Origin: Vermamoeba vermiformis
Lineage: Eukaryota > Tubulinea > Echinamoebida
Assembly: GCA_045837725.1 (NCBI GenBank)
Contig: JBEWZL010000077.1
Location: 310,001-374,000 of the forward strand
Direction of reading: 5' to 3'
DNA: 64,000 nt
Of the stretch, positions 46,251-59,000 are shown one piece after another; positions within the stretch are counted from its first letter, which is position 1; each line of letters begins with the position of its first letter. The position numbers were made by a program, and so were the translations under genes. The notes below the pieces were generated by a model, which was not told where the DNA came from, did not search any database, and saw only the letters and a program-made list of their open reading frames with translations.

Positions 46251-47843
46251 ATGGCTGTTGCCAATGTTGCTAGATTCGGTATGGCAGACAAGGAGGAACA
46301 AGGCCGTCATTATATGAAGAAGGCCGAAGAGAAATTAAAGGGCTGGTCTCTATTTAACAAAAAGGGCAAATATGAAGATGCTGCTTTATTATACGTCGAT
46401 GCAGCTAATGCTTTTAAAATGGCGAAAAAAAGTAAGTTTTTCATTTACGATCTTTACGCTCGCTTTGTTATTGTTAAAATATTATAATCATTTCGTATTT
46501 ACACATACGATTAATTATCGAAATATTATAAAATCAAGCAATTATTTTTTAACTGAACTTTCCTTGGATTCGACGTGCACGATCTTTTAGTCTTTCGTTC
46601 TCTTGAGCATTTGCTCGTACATTATTAATATTTAATATCACAGATAACTTAGCCGCTGAAGCATATGCCAAGGCTGCCTTTAACTTTTTAGAATACGGCT
46701 CAAAACACGATGCCGCGACTCAATACGTAAACGCTTCAAATATCCTCAAGAAAACAGACGTATTAAGTGAGTACATATTATAGTATTTATTTTTACTATT
46801 GCGATCACCGAGCTAATACGCCTATAATAGATTCAGTCGATTTCCTTTCCAAGGCCGTCGAAATCTACACCGACGACGGTCGATTCAGCATTGCCGCTAA
46901 GCACGAAAAAGATATGGCCGAGGCATTGGAAAGCGAGGTAAGCGAGATTTTATTTACCCGAGCATAGTCCTTCAATTATAATCGTAAAAATATTCGCAAA
47001 AATTAGCGAGGAGCGGATTCAATTTTGAACTCCGTTAAAATCGCACAAATAATATTTCTCGAATTTATTGCCATGTAATAATATTATTTAGACATAATTT
47101 AATTATTTTTCGCAAATTTAGAACCAATTGGAGGAAGCTCTTAAACACTATCAAACAGCCGCTGAATACTACGAAGGTGAAGGTTCCAACACGTAAGTAC
47201 TATTGATTTCTATATAGCGTCATATCAAATATCAATTACAACCACATACAACTGTTTTCTATCGTGTATATTGCACGTGCAAATATTAATACTCGTTCTC
47301 AACAGCACTTCCAATTCATGCTTGTTGAAGGTCGCACACATCTCCGCCTCGCTCGGCTCGTACGACAAGGCCATTGAGATCTTCGAACAAGTCGCTGCAG
47401 CCAGCACTAGCGGTCCTACTAAGTGGAGCGTGAAAGACTACCTCTTCAAGGCCGGCATTTTGCACCTTGCTCGTGGTGTAAGTAATTGACATTCAACACT
47501 CTTATTTGTGACACTGATATGGGTCGCCTATGACTACTATAATATACTATAGTCGATCGATTACATTATTAAGCAGTGTTGCTAATTTGATGTTTGTGAA
47601 CAGGATCTCGTCGCTGCTAAGAAGGCTTTGGAACGATACCCCGAAATGTCAGTCCAATTCGGTGGTTCTCGCGAGCACAAGTTCTTGACACAAATCACCA
47701 ACGCGGTCGAGACATACGACGTCGAGGCATTCACTAACGCCGTCGTTGAGTTCGATCAGATCACTAAGCTGGATCCTTGGATGACTTCTCTGTTGTTGAA
47801 GATCAAGCAAGGCATCAAGACCGAAGACAACGATCTCACTTAA
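46251..47843 (+). CDS. NAPA: Alpha-SNAP, NSF attachment protein
   Basis: Alpha-SNAP recruits NSF to SNARE complexes and promotes their disassembly after membrane fusion. Six exons join from ATG 46251 to the stop at 47841-47843. Helical-repeat landmarks are in order: GRHYMKKAEEKLKGWSLFNK, YVDAANAFKMAKK, FLEYGSKHDAATQYVNASNI, AVEIYTDDGRFSIAAKHEKD, HYQTAAEYYEGEGSN and YDKAIEIFEQVAA. The C-terminal part, LDPWMTSLLLKIKQGIKTED, matches the NSF-stimulating end (LDxWLTTMLLRIKKTI in animals). The family N-terminus usually begins a few residues later than here, so the first ten residues are less certain. Confidence 0.95.
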
Positions 47844-48160
47844 GTTTTACGGCGTCATGTTGCAGCGCTGTAGTGTTTTAGTAGATGTAAATCCGGATTC
47901 TCTCTTTTTGCCTCTCTCATGTAATTAGTCTTATCTATTTGTTCAAATAAACCCATTTAAAGTATCAAAGCAGACCATAGCTGCAACTTGCATTGAAAAC
48001 AGAAAACATACTTTATTACATTGGGTTAGGAGACCAAACAAAAATTAATTTTTGAGGTTAGTTCGTTATGTTATATTGAAATAAATATTCGCGAGTGTCC
48101 AATCAATAAATATGGACGAGAGAAGGATAACTAACTAGATGTCTATTTGTCGCACGTCAA
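47844..48160. other. Convergent 3' flanks of alpha-SNAP and kinesin
   Basis: AT-rich sequence with AATAAA-like signals on both strands (47947, 48081, 48106). Nothing else was seen. Confidence 0.45.
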
Positions 48161-51100
48161 TTACAGCAGTTGTTGCTGTCCTTTGATTGGTGTGCCAGTG
48201 GAGTGTTGTCGCGCGTGGCCAGGCGTGGTATTATTCACATTCACGTTGTTGTTAGCCGTCACTACCATAGGACTCTTCACGGCGGCAGGTGCGGCCGGGG
48301 TACCAGGCGTGCTGTTCGTGGGCGTGCCGACTGGCTTCGAGGGCGTGCCACCAACCGTTGAACTACGCGCACGACCGCCAGAAGGCTGAGCGGAGGCAGC
48401 AATGTCCAAGGCCTCGACCCACTCCATCATGTCTTGCATGGAGTTGGCGCACAAATAGATCGTCTTGCGTTGCGGGTGACTCAACACGAATTGATATTTG
48501 AAGTCCGGGGCTGTCTCGCTGTCCTTGCGAATGGTCACTGAACAGCCGTCCACGGGCACAATACCGTCTGCAAAGCGAGACTGCAAAAACAATACAGGTT
48601 AGTCATTTCCTTAAAAAGAGATTATCGTCAGAATACGTACTTCTTTGTTTTCGAAATAATACAAGTTGCAGTCCTTGAGCACGAACCATCTTTCTTTCCA
48701 GTTCCTAATAAGGCAAGTTAGCACGTGATGAGCCTACAAGTACACGTTGAAATTTTACCTGAAAAAGCCAGAAATTTGATGCAAGTAGCCATCTTTGCGA
48801 CACTCGGCCAAGTCCTCACGAGTGGGTGCTGGCTAAAAATGGTAACAAACGGGATTAGCTCGGCGTCATTGATGCGTTAGAATAGTTGCAAAGACTTACT
48901 GGATCACCGGCATCGAACAGCCACGAGAAGAATCCTTGCTTGTTCGGTGAGTCGACGTTCTGTTTGCCGTCCTTCGCGAGTTGGTTGGTCGATTTCTTCT
49001 TCACCGTGGGGTTCTGAACGGGGACGACGATATTTCCTTTTTTGGAATTGGTTCGTCCTCGGTGTTGGTAGGCTGCACGAGGAGAAATTTCTTCATCTTG
49101 TTGGATCAGTCGATCGGTCAACCTGAAAATGGGACCACGTTAATAAAGAGGCCATTATAGTATACCTCTATTATAATATACGTACTTCTTTTGCATTTGG
49201 ACGTAAGCTTCGACAGATCCGTCCAACTTGTTTTTGAGATCTTCGTTCTTGCTGTGCAATTCATCAACAATCTTCTCGAGTTCAGAAACACTATACACAT
49301 TATATTATTAGTAATGATATACTATAACTTAATATTGATCAGTTCTTACCGAGAGGTGGCTTGTTGGAGCTGCTTGGTCGCAGAAACACTTTGTTGCTGA
49401 CCTTCTTTCTTCAACGAGTCATTAGCCTCTTGCAAGCTTCGAATGCGCTTCTCTTGAGCGGCGACAATGCGTTTATGAGCGCGCACTTCGCTCTCAGCAT
49501 TCATACGACGAGTTTGTTCCTCGCTGAACTCTTCCTCGATCTGCTTCAAACGAGCTTCGATTTGAACGCGCTTTTCTTCCTCGGAATTCTTAAGCTCCTA
49601 TAATCATATGTTATTATTGATCTTTAATAATGTGTTTTTAACGTACTTGGTAGTCAGTCTTGAGTTGTTCAACGTCCTTAGTAAGCTCTTCAGTGCGGTA
49701 CTCGTAGTCTTGGAGCTTTTTCTTGAGGTCCTTAGCTTCCATTTCTTTCTTGCTAAGATCGCCTTGGAGACCCAAGTTCTATGAAAAAAAATTGTTAGAC
49801 ACGCAACAAAACTAGCCGTTACACGGAGCTCATAATCCTGCGAGAGAATCGATTCTTTTCTTACCTGTTTCTTCAACTCGCCAATAGCATTCTTAGTGCT
49901 CTCGATTTGATCAACAGATGAGCCCAATTCGCCGGAAGGAGCACCAATCGAAGCAGATCCGAGTTCAGCAGTCAGTTCTTGGTACTGTCGTTGAATGGTA
50001 GCAAGTTCTTGACGCAACTCGTTCACTTCTTCCTCTTGGCGCTTGTATTTTTCTTCGGCAGCGTTGAGTCTGGACTTCAGAGTCTCGCGCTCCTTGGTCA
50101 AAGCGCTCACTGCAGATCTCGTTAATATTCTGCTCTAGGCACAACGAGTAGTTTTAACTCCTTACCTTGATCTTTATCGGAGGCCGCGTTCTTCTCTAAC
50201 TTGGATACGTTCTCCTTCAGTTGCTTTAATTCCTCTTTCCACTTGGTCTCGTTCATTTTGAAGGTCTCGTTTTCAGACTCGAAGACTGAGAGCGAGTCAC
50301 GAGTTCGACTCAATTCGTCTTGCAACATCTTGTTGTTATCGTGCAGAAGTTGGATCTCTTCCTTCTGAGTCTCGAGCTATATCAAAATCATATTAGTCCC
50401 GGTTGTTAAATTCCTAGTACCGCGAGAAATTCTTGCGGGATCCAGATCAGATCAATCGATTTTTACGAAGGCATACCTCGAGTTTGCTTTGAGTAGCGTC
50501 ATATTCTACTTTACTCAATTGCATGCGGAACTCTTCTCGCTCGTTTTCCAATAGTTTTTTAACGACGCTGATCTCGTGGTCCTTCTGCTCGACACGTGTT
50601 TGTGCTGTCTTCATGTGAGCAATTAACTCTTCTTTCTCACTGGTGACAGATTGGATCTCGTCTTTGAGCTCTTGGACCTCAATTTGCATGCGTTCTCGAG
50701 TCTGTTCTAAGAGCACTTGAGCCTCAACGAGTGCCATCGGGTTGTACGAAGACATGGACAGTGAGTTTCGTTGCTTAGGTTTGTCGTCTTCACCACCTCC
50801 GTCTGATCCATCATCACCCGCCGATGATCTAATACAGTGTTAGCGAGTGATTTAACTAAGCTAAATCATTGCACTTACTCTTTACTCGGCGTACTTGGCG
50901 ACCCACCTTCTGCTCCAGCAACTTCCTTCATGCTCTACGGACTATTAGAGATCGCCCTAAGATATTACACATCGATACTTACGTCTTGTCTGGCCTTGTC
51001 CAAGTCGTATTTGGGGTCGCGGCTAACAATGTCACGTTCAAGAATGTTGGCATAACGACGCAACGAGTCAAGCTCTTGTTGGAGCTTAGCAATAATAGCG

Positions 51101-53097
51101 TTCAACTCAGCAACAGATCGTTGTTGATTGATAGAGACCTTGTTCTTAATGGTCTTGGCACGTTGTCCGAACTTGAGCGTGGACACTGTTTCTTCAATGT
51201 TGAAAGGATGCGGCGAGGCAGCAATGAGGAGCGTTGTCTTCGAGTTACCTCCCAGCGATTCCTGTTAGAGGCACGTAAGTAATCACGATTGCATTATTGA
51301 TGTTTTTTTTCGTAGAGCACTGGTTTTGTGCCTGGAAGTTGGCGCGTAACTTACTCGCAAAATAAATGTCAATTTGCTATCACGATAAGGAATGTGCGTC
51401 TTCTTCGACTGTGTCAAGGCGTTGATGCAGTTACCAAGAGCAGAAAGGGACTGATTGATCTTCTTGGCCTCTTCAAGAGTGTCACCAGTAGCGCCCGTCT
51501 TGCCGACTTTTTCACTACCAGCCAAATCTGCCAAGTTCAATTTGCCTTCTTTCGTTGAACCTTCAGGACTCTTCTGTTGCAACGTAATAATGAACAAACT
51601 GTGACTGCGCGAGCTGACTGCATTCATCTTCGTAGACGAGACTGCACGATACTTCTCACCCATCTTCAACAGCTCAATAATATCCTCTTCGCATGTCACG
51701 AACTTTATAAATAGTGGCCGTTAGTGACAATGTATTTATACAAATAGGAAAGTTATTCGAGTTACCTGTTCAGTGAGATCTTGAACCCAAACACCGCGTG
51801 AAGGAGACTCACGCACTTTCAAATTATCATTACCAGGAGATAACAAATCACGAATGGTTTCCTATAAATTATTGTGAGTTATTTGCATCATATTGAGGCT
51901 GTTTAAAGCTTACTTTGTAGATCTCCAAGAACGAACACTTGATCGTGTACTCAGTGCCAGAGTTATCACGTTCAATATATTTAAAGATTTGCTCGCAAGA
52001 TCGAGGAATAATGCCCTTCAATTCAGGCACTGAAATATCTGGTCCAAACATTGTAAAGCTCTTGCCAGCTCCAGTTTGACCTATTAATTTAAATTAATGG
52101 ATCTGGTCAACTCGAATGCAGAGAGCGCCGAAAGGTTAAGCAAGCTGTAACAATAAGCGCTGTTTATATTATTGAACGTACCATAAGCGAAAATGGTTCC
52201 GTTATAGCCTCCAATGACGTCACTGAAAAAAACATTAGACGTTTATCTTTGTGCTAAGCTTCGCGCAAATCAAAATTGATAATTAACACTATAAAGTGAT
52301 AGTAGCACATATAGTTAGCTGTTATTAGTTGAAAACTAGATATTTTAAGATAAAATTTCAAATAAAGGTTCTTCTCGGTACCATCGACTTACTTAATTGT
52401 GTCTTTTGCAGCTGCTGAATATACTTCCATCTATAAATTAAATAATTAATATTTTAATTCGCAGGCTTTTCATAATAGCAAGCTTAACGGAGAATTAAAA
52501 ATGCGAAAATTAATAAAGGCTCCGTAGCGCAATAATGCCTTAGAATGACTTCAAAAATATAATTTCTTCTAAATTGAAGCAATTTCAAATTTTAGGTAAT
52601 GATTGGGAATGTATCCGTTGCAAATCTCACCTGTTTCGAGTCAGAACCAAAAACGCGATCAAAATTAAATGTCTGAGGGGGCTGCTTAGGCATATTTACG
52701 ACCACCGTAGAATCATTGGGGTATTCTAAGAGCGGCAAAGAGCCGTCGTGAGTCACAGCCTCAGATTTCTCGCGCTCGTTGACCGGGCGAAACCGGCAAA
52801 TTACGCTGTAAAATATCGAGATTAATTATATATTCCAATAGTAGAATAAACTGGGGACTATAACGGTTTAATTTCTAGCGATTTTATGGGAGATCTGTGA
52901 AACGTATTCATAATTACGACACTATCTCCCTTTATTAACTATTATTTTTATACGTCTAATATTATGGAGAATATTTTAATTATTTGATTATTAAAAATTC
53001 AATGGAATCGATGTAATCTTTTCGATAGATCAAGCTTTCCGTTTTACGGATCTTTCGACCCGTTGTAAAATACATACCGAACACTTGCGTCAGGCAT
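48161..53097 (-). CDS. N-terminal-motor kinesin with coiled coils and a C-terminal PH domain
   Basis: The ATG is at 53097, the stop TAA at 48163-48161, with many exons. The motor resembles kinesin-1: SVICRFRPVNEREKSEAV, FNFDRVFGSDSKQMEVYSAA, GTIFAYGQTGAGKSFTMFG (P-loop), NAVSSRSHSLFIITL (switch I) and LADLAGSEKVGKTGA (switch II). The neck-linker side is SALGNCINALTQSKKTHIPY. Long coiled coils follow (about residues 380-900, for example MQIEVQELKDEIQSVTSEKE). At the end comes a PH domain: RKDGYLHQISGFFRNWKERW, FVLKDCNLYYF, and the terminal helix QDMMEWVEALDIAA. No FHA domain is seen, unlike Unc104/KIF1. Membrane or phosphoinositide cargo is a reasonable inference. The P-loop has Ser in place of the usual second Thr. 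The tail ends with Pro/Thr/Gln low complexity. Confidence 0.9.
48701..48716. promoter_or_regulatory. CArG/Mcm1-like box, intron of the kinesin gene
   Basis: GTTCCTAATAAGGCAA, with the core CCTAATAAGG at 48704-48713. It is followed a few bases later by GCACGTGAT. Confidence 0.4.
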
Positions 53098-54022
53098 GGT
53101 TCTTTGTGTTTTAAGTGTTTACTATCGAGCTGTGCGGCAAGTTCGTCCCTGGTTGTATTTACAGGCGGATTGCAAACTAATTTTGCTCGAGTTTGGCGTT
53201 AGATCCGCAAATGAATATTATTGTCTTGATGCAGACAAATGACGATTATTATGCCCTTGTGCACGGCTCATAAAATAATAATTGATTTGGTCGATAAAAT
53301 TTTTGCCAGTTTTCTTCGATTGATTTTTCTCCAGCTATTTCATTCAGCAACAATTGCTCGTAATAATACATACCCGGCTAGAGTACAAAGCATCGGGCTT
53401 GTCAGTGGGACATAATCCTCTGGGCCTAAGATCCACGCATCTAGCCGTTGCAAGTGACACAACGCTGTCCGAACGCATACAAAGGGATTAATTGTGACTT
53501 GGTGGTGTACGTATTAATCTACGTTCGATCAAGACACAAGAAACCGAAGTTGAATAGCGAATCTTTTGTAATCTTTCGCGCATACAAAATTTCGACGATC
53601 GGGCGTTTTAGTTGGTCATTGATTGCGCCAAATAGGGATTCAAGTTCGCGTGCAGCGTATCTTTTGAGCTAAATTTAGGTAATTACACGGAGTAAGCGAA
53701 TAAAATTTAGCTAGTACAAAAAAGCAATTTGCTTGACTTATGAAGGACTTCTAAATAAGATAATTTATGTTTTATTTGATTTTCTTTGTCTATGCAAAGA
53801 TAAATTACAATCAAGCGATATTTAATTACAAAGTTAGTACTTATTTTAAATAATATTGTCTAGACAAGCTAAATAATAAACCAATCGAAGTAATGCAAGG
53901 CTCTCTTAATTCTCTCTTGTTAATGACTCAACGCAAAATAACACGAAACGCCAGCTAGCTAATATACAATTTAGCGATTCTGAGAGCCTTGTAGCATTAC
54001 CTCGATTGATCTCTCATCTAGC
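53098..54022. other. Intergenic region between the kinesin promoter and the Ras 3' end
   Basis: AT-rich, with no coding exon that joins to a neighbour. A 74-codon open frame at 53448 on + has no family features. The inverted repeat at 53881-54008 is listed separately. Confidence 0.45.
53881..54008 (-). repeat. Imperfect inverted repeat in the 3' UTR of the Ras gene
   Basis: The left arm (53881-53905) pairs with the right arm (53982-54008) over about 23 bp, with one mismatch and one 3-nt bulge (CAATCGA / GTAATGC / AAGGCTCTC blocks). The loop is about 76 nt. It lies 15-142 nt after the Ras stop, so it is likely in that gene's transcript. Confidence 0.6.
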
Positions 54023-55237
54023 TTACAGAATGAGGCAATTGCCTCGCTTCTTCTTAGTCTGGCTTGGGGGACCGCCGTTCTTCTCCCAAATTTGATCGAT
54101 CAGTGAGAAAAAGATCTCATTAATGTTCACGTCGGTCTTGGCTGATGTTTCCAAAAATGGGCATCCGTACGCTTTGGCGAGCTCTTTGCCATCCTTAGTC
54201 TCGACTTCACGCTTCTTTTCCAAGTCACACTTGTTGCCGACGAGGACCATAGGGACCTACGCACGTAATTGTCAGTACTATCGCTTGAATTACAAAATTC
54301 CTGCTGCTATTTTCGGCAGATCGACAAATTAATTTCAATTAAAGCTCCTTAAAATAGGTTTCATGACTTACGCTTGAGCTGCTCTTGTGTCGAATAATGC
54401 CTTGGCGGATAGGATCCAAATCTTCTAAACTGCGTTGTGAAGTAATACTGTACACTAAAACGAATCCCTAACAAATTTAACGTAATGAGCTCGCGATCCA
54501 CTTTTAGTTAGGTCTTTTGAAATTTACCTCTCCGTTCTTCATATATAATTCTCGCATTGCACTGAATGTTTCCTATGATAAAAAATGCCGATGAGCTCCG
54601 AATCGGGATGGTTTTGCAGCATGTACTTACTTGACCAGCTGTATCTAAAATTTCTAAAACACAAGGAATTCCTTGATATTCAATAACCTTTTGATATCTA
54701 TCTTCGATTGTCGGGTCGTACTGTAACAAAATAACGGTAAGTGAGGTTGCGAGAGCGTAGGAATAAAATTAATTAATCAATTAAAGCAGACATTAAATAT
54801 CATAAAATTATAAACGTCATTATTATTTAGCATGTGAATTGCTATATTGCTGATGTGTAGAAGGTAAAGAAAAAAAAGTGCACCGATTTGACTCGGTTTA
54901 AAAATTTATTAATGTTGAAATGAGTCTAAATAATCATCCTTCGCTGTGAGTACAACGGTATTATTAATTGTTCATAAGTATGTACTAAAATACGAAGGAA
55001 GATAATTTCTTCAATTTCGGATGGGTAGTGGAGTGATCAATTCAAAAACATTACCTTAGCTTCAAATTGACGGTTGACAAATCTAATCGTGATAGCGCTC
55101 TTGCCTACACCTCCAGAGCCCATTACGACAAAGTGGTACGTGCACGAAGTTCGTGTATCTTCGTTCTTGGCTCCACATTGTGAGCAGAAGTTGTAATTAT
55201 CAGGATTCTTGTGTCTACACTTTGGGCAGCGAGGCAT
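54023..55237 (-). CDS. Ras/Rap-like GTPase with an N-terminal zinc ribbon
   Basis: The ATG at 55237 starts [20 protein letters not shown] then CG, a CxxC...CxxC zinc ribbon. The GTPase follows directly: [20 protein letters not shown] (P-loop), [11 protein letters not shown] (Rap-like effector loop), [20 protein letters not shown] (the catalytic Gln61 is present), [10 protein letters not shown] (NKxD) and [10 protein letters not shown] (SAK). The C-terminal CLIL is a CAAX box that favours geranylgeranylation. A Lys/Arg patch (KKKRG) precedes it for membrane binding. GTPase motifs are all intact. Exon 1, which also contains the P-loop, joins the zinc ribbon and GTPase within one exon, so the fusion is not a splicing guess. 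Exon 1 is separated from exon 2 by a rather long intron (about 330 nt). Confidence 0.9.
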
Positions 55238-56010
55238 TATGTATTATATTATAGAGCTGTGTTCGCTGTGTATCGGGGGACAATTAAATTGAAAAAATAA
55301 ACCTCGACAAAAAAGGACCGTTGAAGACAAAATTTATTGCCTATTTTTAACACACCAATCCTCCACAACCAACAAGATTCTTAACTAAATTAAGGCAATG
55401 TTTTTTATTCCGTCGTGGCCAGCTCCGTGACTCTGATCAATAAAAACGGTAAATCTGGGCAGCGCTATCAGTATGGCGTACTTTCTCCTTAATTTGAAAT
55501 GACCCAAATATTCAGGATTATTTACGCTAGAGATTTAATGCACGTCGATTGTTAACGCGTGGTTTGCGTATCTGGCGTTCGGGCCACGATCAGCAATTAA
55601 TGGAGATCGTAAAATTAACTGAGCACGGTATTAATTCACCTTACTATTTGCTGGAGATGCACGTGAGATTAAAACAAAGACCGCTTCAGATGCAGGGTAA
55701 ATTTCTTTATCTGAAAACTTGAACGAACGAAGAGCAAGGAAATAAGTAAGCCACTTTCTTTAGACCGTCTTCGCATTGCTAGAAGAGGTACAGGCTAATT
55801 TTGGGTCAAATTAACCTCTATTGTACTGCTCAGTAAGAACGTACGTGCAGATGTGAACTTTTAGCAATCCAATTTGGCAAGGAGGCTACCGTTGATACGA
55901 ACTACGAGATATCCAAGTGGGTTATTTCAGAAATAAAGTTTACTAAATTACAATCTATGATGACGTGTTTTACAAGGCAACCTACCGCAAAAAAGTTCGA
56001 GTTCCAGCGA
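55238..56010. other. Intergenic region between the Ras promoter and the RhoGEF 3' end
   Basis: Non-coding stretch. No exon that continues either neighbour was seen. The part 55400-55620 is GC-richer but has no recognised RNA. Confidence 0.4.
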
Positions 56011-59000
56011 TTATTTCTTCGACTTCTTTTCTTTTTCTTTCTTGTCGGATTTCTTTGAGGTCTTTGGGCTGATCTCACCGGATGCGGACATCGAAATTGA
56101 TGAAGAATCGCGAGGAGTCTTGCTGTGTCTTCGTGAAGAGAACAAGGACTTTCTCTTCTTCTTGCTCTCCTTAATCTCTTGCTCTATTTGTTCTTCTTGT
56201 TTCTTGATGACTTCGAGTTCTTCATGGCTGAGTTGTTTCTTCAACTCGCTAATGGATTCATCCACTTCTTTCAACTCTTCCATCAAATTCTTGTTTAACT
56301 CATTGGCTACCTCAGGCTTGACCTCTTCTTGTTCCTGCGTGGATATGGTTAATACTAATTCATTCTTAAAGTCGGATCGCGTACCTCAACGTCCGCCAAT
56401 TGTTTTCGAATGATGGATTTCATTTGTAACAGCGATTCAGTCTTCTTATGCATGTAGATACGGTCTTCGGCACTCTGAGAAGGACGTTAGATACTTATGA
56501 TTTAATTACTTGTCATACGTGTGTCTTTACTTCGTTCAATTTGCTCTTCAACTGTTGTTTCTCGAGCTCTCGTTGTTTGAGCTTTTCTTCAACAGACATC
56601 AGTTCTTGCTTCTGAACGACTTCGACGGGCACCTCCGTGACTCCAGACATTCTCTTAAGCGCTACATAAGCAGTTAGGATCGTGGAGTACTGATAAAAGT
56701 GAGCGGATCGCGTACCTCGTTCTTTATCGCTCTTCTTGGTTTCCAGATCTGCTTTAGCTTTCTTATAAGCATTCATCAGATCTTGTCGTTCTTGTGGCGT
56801 CTTAAGGCAGATTTTGTACAATGAGTTGTTCTTGGGCTTGGCTACAAAGTCAAAGCAGTTCGTTATTCCTTTGCTATCAGGAACTTCAACGACCTCGACT
56901 GTTTCAATCATAAACGAGTCCCTATTAATAAAATAAAGGTTAACCGCACGATGCTAACATTGTTTGGATGGTGATGTTTGGTCGCGAGTACGCACTTGTA
57001 ACGGATGAAATTCTTTTGTTTCTTCGCTTCTACTTTGCCGAGAATAACCATGTCATTCAACAGATATAAGTTCGTTTCGCCGACCTTTGGAATATCAACT
57101 ACATATTGGTTAATGAACGAGCGATGAGGCTCTGCGATTGGCGGGCAATCTCCGATAATGGCTTCGGTGATTTCCATGAGCTTTCTGTTATTCGAATATA
57201 GTTAATATAACGTTATATAAGTATTAATATATGATCTTTAAACGTACTGTAAGTTTTCTGCTTCGCGTTTCTTTTCGTTCAAGTACTTTCCGACTTCGGC
57301 CACTTGTGTACGGGCCTTGACTAATGCTTCATAATCAGGGTGCTCGTTCCAGGTATGTTTGACGAGATCTTCTAAGAGCAAGTTATATCGAGGGACACCT
57401 GCGAATACATATTAATAAGTTTGTCGGAACAAACCAGAATCATGTATTAATATCGAGCATAATTAGTTCTAGTATATACAAATTAATACTTACGTTGTAC
57501 GGGCATAATAAGGTAACTAGCAATGTCGAGTTGATTGACTTCGGGCTTCTGTTGGATCTCTTGAATCATCGTCAGGAACTTCGGGTTTTTCTTCAATTGA
57601 TCGATCATTTGGAGCGACAAGTTGAAGTTTTGTACGTAATTGGTGTATACTTTTAAGAACCCGAACTACAACGAGAGGTGTCAGATCTGTGTTCGGAAGG
57701 AGATCTGGATCGGCTACTTACAATCTTAGTGAAAATGTCTCCAAGAATATCTGCGCGCTTCCAAGTGTTCCACTTCTCCACTCTACTCTGGAGCTCTTCT
57801 AGCAGCTTAGTGTTGAAGCTGTAAATGATTTCTATGTCGCTGAAAAGTCGCTTCAACTGCTCTTTTGTCAACAACGGTTTTTTGTTCGCCGTCTCTTCTT
57901 CTAAGGGCTTATAATAGTTCTAATAATATGGGTTAGTATATGTGCATATTATTTCATATTATACTCACGTCAATGCAGGCCTTCAAGGCTTTAACATAAA
58001 CAACTTCGGTCGATAAAATTTCTTTTGCGATTTTTTCTCGATAAGCGACATCTCGGACTGATATTGATAGTAAATTAGTACCACTAGTAATAATTCATTT
58101 AAAAATAAATAGGCATACCCATGCGCTGGTATTTCTTGCGTTGCAATCGAGTTCTAATTAGTGCCTGTACTTTGGCCCATTTTTTCTCGAATTTGACCAC
58201 TTTAAAAAAACATGTTAGTACTTCGTTCAAAACATACTATATATGGCACTATATAACACGTACTATCAACGCCATTGCCGGCTAACAAGGCAATCTTCAA
58301 TCTTGCAATGCCAGATCCTTCTTTCGGCTTTCTAGTGGCAGTTGGCTTCTCTCTGACTTTCGCCAATAATTGTCGCAGCGTTTCTTTCGTCTTAACATCG
58401 AGTGTTGGTCTGCTCTTAGGGTCATCCTGATTGATTTTTGGTTAGATTATTTAAGGTTAAGAAACATTTAGCCTGATCCGCGAGTGGTAAATTAAATTAG
58501 GATAAGAATACGCTCGCTTATATACGACGATACTAAATGTCGCTATTTGCACGAGGAAACGCTTGAAGTGGATGTGGAGGATGAAAAATCCGTAAAAACA
58601 CTTACTGGAATGGTTTTAATCGTAGGTTTGAATCCCTTTTCAGCTGCTTTTTCAGCGAGCGCGGCCAAGCAAATAACGACGTTGACTATGCTCTTGTTCT
58701 CCCACAGATCATCCACAAGAAATATTCTGAAAGGTCGAAATGAGTAAATTTGACATAGGGCAGATAGGAAAATTTTACTATAATGCTGTGGCAATGTATT
58801 TTCAAGTAGATCTGCAGATCTAAGTACTTACTTGTGTTTTGGAACACCGTAATCTTCAACGGCTTCTAAAAAGAAAGAAATATTTTCTTTCAACTTGAAC
58901 GGCGTATCGGTGCTCTCTTGAATACGTGGAATTGCATTCTCATCAATTTGTTTCATTAAATAGCACAGAATTACACCTCTTTTAAGTTGCGGATGAAGAT

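Noticed and set aside
53448-53672. 74-codon open frame upstream of the kinesin gene
   Set aside because: No recognisable domain, no exon partner, and AT-rich flanks. It is compatible with chance.
31122-55457. Shared string ACGGTAAATCTG at 31122 and 55446, both intergenic, with CGCTATC downstream in each
   Set aside because: Two copies of one 12-mer are expected by chance many times in 64 kb, and the flanks do not align well. I could not define an element.
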